Source of the DNA: Anaerolineales bacterium
GTDB taxonomy: Bacteria; Chloroflexota; Anaerolineae; Anaerolineales; Villigracilaceae
Assembly: GCA_016927315.1 (NCBI GenBank)
Contig: JAFGMV010000020.1
Location: 1 to 64,000 of the forward strand
Direction of reading: 5' to 3'
DNA: 64,000 bases
Below the pieces are notes generated by a model that saw only the letters and a program-made list of their open reading frames with translations, made no database searches and was not told the origin of the DNA. How positions within the stretch are numbered: the stretch's first letter is position 1; every line of letters begins with the position of its first letter. This document shows, in pieces, positions 61,870 to 64,000 of the stretch. Position numbers and translations under genes: made by a program.

Positions 61870-63093
61870 TTATGCGTATGCCTTCTCGCCGTGTTCACTG
61901 ATGTCCAGTCCGACCAGTTCTTCCTGTTCGGAAACCCGCAACCCAATGGTTGCGTCTAAGATTTTGGCCAGGGCGAAAGTAACGCTGAAGGAAAACAGCA
62001 CCATGATCACTACTGAAAGCGCCTGGATGCCGAACTGTGCGGGATTCCCATAGAGCAGGCCGTCTGCACCGGCGCTGTTGACGGCCGAGGAGGCAAACAA
62101 ACCTGTCATCAGGGCGCCCCATAATCCACCCATGCCATGACAGGCGAAGACATCCAGGGACTCATCCAGCCCAAACTTTTCGCGAACCAGCTTGATGGTG
62201 AAATAGCTGACCGGAGCAGCAGTTGCCCCGATTACCAGCGCAGCCAACGGGGTAACAAAACCGGCCGCGGGCGTCACTGCAACCAGACCAACCACAGCAC
62301 CGGTGACGATGCCCAGTACACTGGGTTTGTTATCACGCCAGCTGAGGAACATCCAGACCAGGCCGGCAGCTGCCGCAGCAGTATTGGTGGTAACAACCGC
62401 ATTGACAGCAATACCGTCAGCGGCCAGGGCGCTGCCGCCGTTGAAACCGAACCAACCCATCCAAAGTAAACCGGCGCCCAAAACACTGTAGGGAATATTG
62501 TGGGGCTCAAAGGAATACGAGCCAAAACCTTTGCGTGCCCCAATAACCATCGCAAACGCCAGGGCAGAAAAACCTGCTGTGATGTGAACGACAGCGCCGC
62601 CGGCAAAATCCAGGGCTCCTATTGCCCCCAGGATACCGCCTCCCCAAACCCAGTGAGCAACCGGGTCATAGATCAGGGTCGCCCACAGCAGGCTGAAAAG
62701 CAGGAAGCTTTTGAAGCGTACGCGTTCTACAAAGGCGCCGGTAATCAGGGCCGGGGTGATGATGGCGAACATCATCTGGAAAGCCATAAAAGCCATATGT
62801 GGGACGGTCGCGGCGTAATCCGGATTCGGATCAGCACCGACGCCATTCAGGCCCAGGAAATTCAATCCACCGATCAGACCAGCAATGTCATTGCCAAAGG
62901 CCAGGGTGTATCCATATAAGATCCACTGAATGCTGAGCAAGGCCATCATGATGAAGCTCAAGTTAAGTGTTGAGAGGATATTTTTCTTGCGAACCATACC
63001 ACCGTAGAAAAAACCCAGGGCGGGTGTCATCACCAGAACCAGGGCTGAAGAAATCAAAACCCAGGTGGTATCCCCTGTATCAATCGTATTCAT
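61870..63093 (-). CDS. amt: Ammonium transporter
   Basis: A 407-residue Amt/Rh channel with eleven membrane helices. The signature DFAGGAVVHITAGFSALA (about residues 160-178) has the twin-His His1; the second is in VFACHGMGGLWGAL (about 305). The phenylalanine gate and Asp near 150 are present. The C-terminal tail LRVSEQEELVGLDISEHGEKAYA is the usual PII-binding end. GGAGG before ATG 63093 decides the start; the frame extends further upstream without support. Two TTACCC-N4-GGGTAA palindromes lie 83-171 bp upstream. Forms an operon with the PII gene. Confidence 0.97.
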   Translation of the reverse strand: MNTIDTGDTTWVLISSALVLVMTPALGFFYGGMVRKKNILSTLNLSFIMMALLSIQWILYGYTLAFGNDIAGLIGGLNFLGLNGVGADPNPDYAATVPHMAFMAFQMMFAIITPALITGAFVERVRFKSFLLFSLLWATLIYDPVAHWVWGGGILGAIGALDFAGGAVVHITAGFSALAFAMVIGARKGFGSYSFEPHNIPYSVLGAGLLWMGWFGFNGGSALAADGIAVNAVVTTNTAAAAAGLVWMFLSWRDNKPSVLGIVTGAVVGLVAVTPAAGFVTPLAALVIGATAAPVSYFTIKLVREKFGLDESLDVFACHGMGGLWGALMTGLFASSAVNSAGADGLLYGNPAQFGIQALSVVIMVLFSFSVTFALAKILDATIGLRVSEQEELVGLDISEHGEKAYA

Positions 63094-63175
63094 AATAAAC
63101 CTCCATTTCCTATCCATTTGGGTCACAGAATTTTCATTGATATTGATCTTAATGCAAATGTCTACGCTTCTTCAA

Positions 63176-63191
63176 TTACCCTTATGGGTAC
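63176..63191 (-). promoter_or_regulatory. Palindrome 1 upstream of amt
   Basis: TTACCC-ttat-GGGTAC, 83 bp upstream of the amt ATG. It shares the core with palindrome 2 (63249) and with the glnA copy. A degenerate form (ATCC-attt-GGGT, 63112-63123) lies nearer the start codon. Confidence 0.65.
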
Positions 63192-63248
63192 TCTCGATTT
63201 ATGTTGTTATGCAAAATTTGTGAAAAGTGAAGAATCCAGATAATTTCC

Positions 63249-63264
63249 TTACCCATTTGGGTAA
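63249..63264 (-). promoter_or_regulatory. Palindrome 2 upstream of amt
   Basis: TTACCC-attt-GGGTAA, a perfect 6-bp dyad. Its centre is 73 bp from that of palindrome 1, seven helical turns, so both sites face the same side of DNA. Confidence 0.7.
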
Positions 63265-63499
63265 GAGGATGAGAGGATGGGTGATCCTATTGAAGGTTTC
63301 ATCCCTGATCCTTTCCTGGAATCTGGATTATTTCCCCTATCGATAAGTGCGGGATGGGTAATTCGTGCAGCTGTCTCGTGGTTGATGTGTTCCATAGGTC
63401 TTCCTTGCCTGGTTCTGTAATTCAAGGTGCCTGGGTTGTGAGCTGGAATAGAGTACCAGGGAGGATCGTGAGTTTTCGAAGGGGACCTGTCGCTTCCAT

Positions 63500-63554
63500 A
63501 TAGACAAGTTATAGACAGGATATAGACAGGATATAGACAGGATATAGACAGATA
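63500..63554 (-). repeat. Five heptamers at 11-bp spacing upstream of amt
   Basis: Unit ATAGACAGGAT at 63511, 63522 and 63533, with degenerate copies at 63500 and 63544. On the minus strand the core reads ATCCTGT, the same core and the same sense relative to amt as the pdxS array relative to pdxS. It lies about 410 bp before the amt start codon. Confidence 0.65.
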
Positions 63555-63645
63555 TTGGCAAACTGCAGGGTTGAGATTGTCCTGGTTCAATGATTGTTAA
63601 GGACCACTAACTGGATCTTGACCAGGAATAAGGAAAGAAAAGAAA

Positions 63646-63687
63646 ACAGGCACTCCCGGCAGGAAGAAAACTGCCAGGAGTGCCTGT
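63646..63687 (-). terminator. Terminator of the second amt gene
   Basis: ACAGGCACTCC / GGAGTGCCTGT with inner GGCAG/CTGCC pairs. The minus strand then reads TTTTCTTTTC. It lies 20 bp after the stop at 63707. Confidence 0.85.
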
Positions 63688-63706
63688 AAAACGGTCTAAC
63701 AATTCT

Positions 63707-64000
63707 TTAGTCAGTGCCAACGGGTATTGCATCACCTGCGTAGGCATCCGCGCCGTGTTCGGTGAAGTCGAGACCCTGGATCTCTTCTTCTTCACTGACA
63801 CGCAGGCCGGTCAGGGTCTTGATGGCGCCGAACAGGATGACGCCTGTGCCGATACACCAGGCCGCAACGGCGCCGATACCGATCAACTGGGCGACCAGGA
63901 GGGTGGTACCACCGGTGGTGAAAAAACCACCGTCACCGGCGAATAAACCGACAGCCAGGGTACCCCAAATCCCATTCATCAGGTGAACAGGAACAGCCCC
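63707..64000 (-). CDS. Second ammonium transporter, C-terminal part
   Basis: The last 97 residues of an Amt protein; the gene continues past the right edge. The visible part begins within GAVPVHLMNGIWGTLAVGLFA, which is the second-His helix, and ends with the PII-binding tail LRVSEEEEIQGLDFTEHGADAYA. Its tail closely resembles that of the amt at 61870, so the two are paralogues in tandem, 613 bp apart. Frame is open to base 64000. Confidence 0.92.
   Translation of the reverse strand, partial: GAVPVHLMNGIWGTLAVGLFAGDGGFFTTGGTTLLVAQLIGIGAVAAWCIGTGVILFGAIKTLTGLRVSEEEEIQGLDFTEHGADAYAGDAIPVGTD

Overview
This window looks like chromosomal DNA of a free-living bacterium. The overall gene character points to Chloroflexota, class Anaerolineae: an Ycf45-type AAA-R3H ATPase, many membrane-spanning proteins of unknown function, GAF histidine kinases, an FHA/PP2C cluster, MecA_N-type PBP, PdxST-type vitamin B6 synthesis and a GlnA-PII-Amt block. 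That placement is inferred from protein families, not from a marker-gene search. No rRNA, tRNA, CRISPR array, prophage or insertion sequence is visible.

The left half carries three separate marks of a replication-origin region. dnaN lies at 5.9-7.1 kb. Two ParB-binding parS sites lie at 11.8 and 12.6 kb, one of them a perfect 16-mer. A gene-free stretch at 26.9-27.3 kb holds four perfect DnaA boxes plus several near matches beside an AT-rich tract. No dnaA, parA or parB gene is in the window. The candidate origin sits in a nucleotide-salvage neighbourhood: a deoxynucleoside kinase lies on each side, with thymidylate kinase upstream.

Layout: 0-5.5 kb, membrane proteins and an oligoendopeptidase F; 5.9-10.7 kb, dnaN, a PPDK_N-type protein and a GAF histidine kinase; 10.8-14.1 kb, a GntR-led unit with SdpI-like and CPBP membrane proteins and a decayed slipin gene; 14.4-22.9 kb, a mostly forward run (pdxS, pdxT, GNAT-like, AAA-R3H, tmk, GT87, Nudix, PfkB); 23-25.1 kb, two glycosyltransferases; 25.2-28 kb, dNK, nucleotidyltransferase, candidate oriC, dNK; 28-33 kb, an extracytoplasmic redox block (DsbA-like, MsrQ, MsrP, TlpA-like, CcdA-like); 33-45.5 kb, ComEC-like, Yip1-like, holB, rsgA, PBP, maf, xpt, guaA; 44.6-48.5 kb, membrane protein, VWA-FHA protein and PP2C phosphatase; 49.4-52 kb, an AlgX/AlgI-like acylation pair; 52-55.7 kb, a class V aminotransferase-fold enzyme, tyrosine phenol-lyase and a broken Lrp regulator; 56.3-59.7 kb, a double-receiver regulator with its GAF kinase; 59.9-64 kb, nitrogen assimilation (glnA, PII, amt, second amt).

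The least explained signals are regulatory. Four intergenic regions (14.2, 42.2, 53.5, 63.5 kb) carry 3-5 copies of an ATCCTGT-like heptamer at exactly 11-bp spacing, the geometry of OmpR/PhoB-family sites. Separately, a palindrome TTACCC-N4-GGGTAA occurs once upstream of glnA and twice upstream of amt, the two amt copies 73 bp apart. The neighbours (ammonium transport, glutamine synthetase, and glutamine-using pdxT and guaA) suggest a nitrogen-linked regulon. Four decaying genes (slipin, an aminotransferase tail, Lrp, a propeller fragment) show ongoing gene loss.
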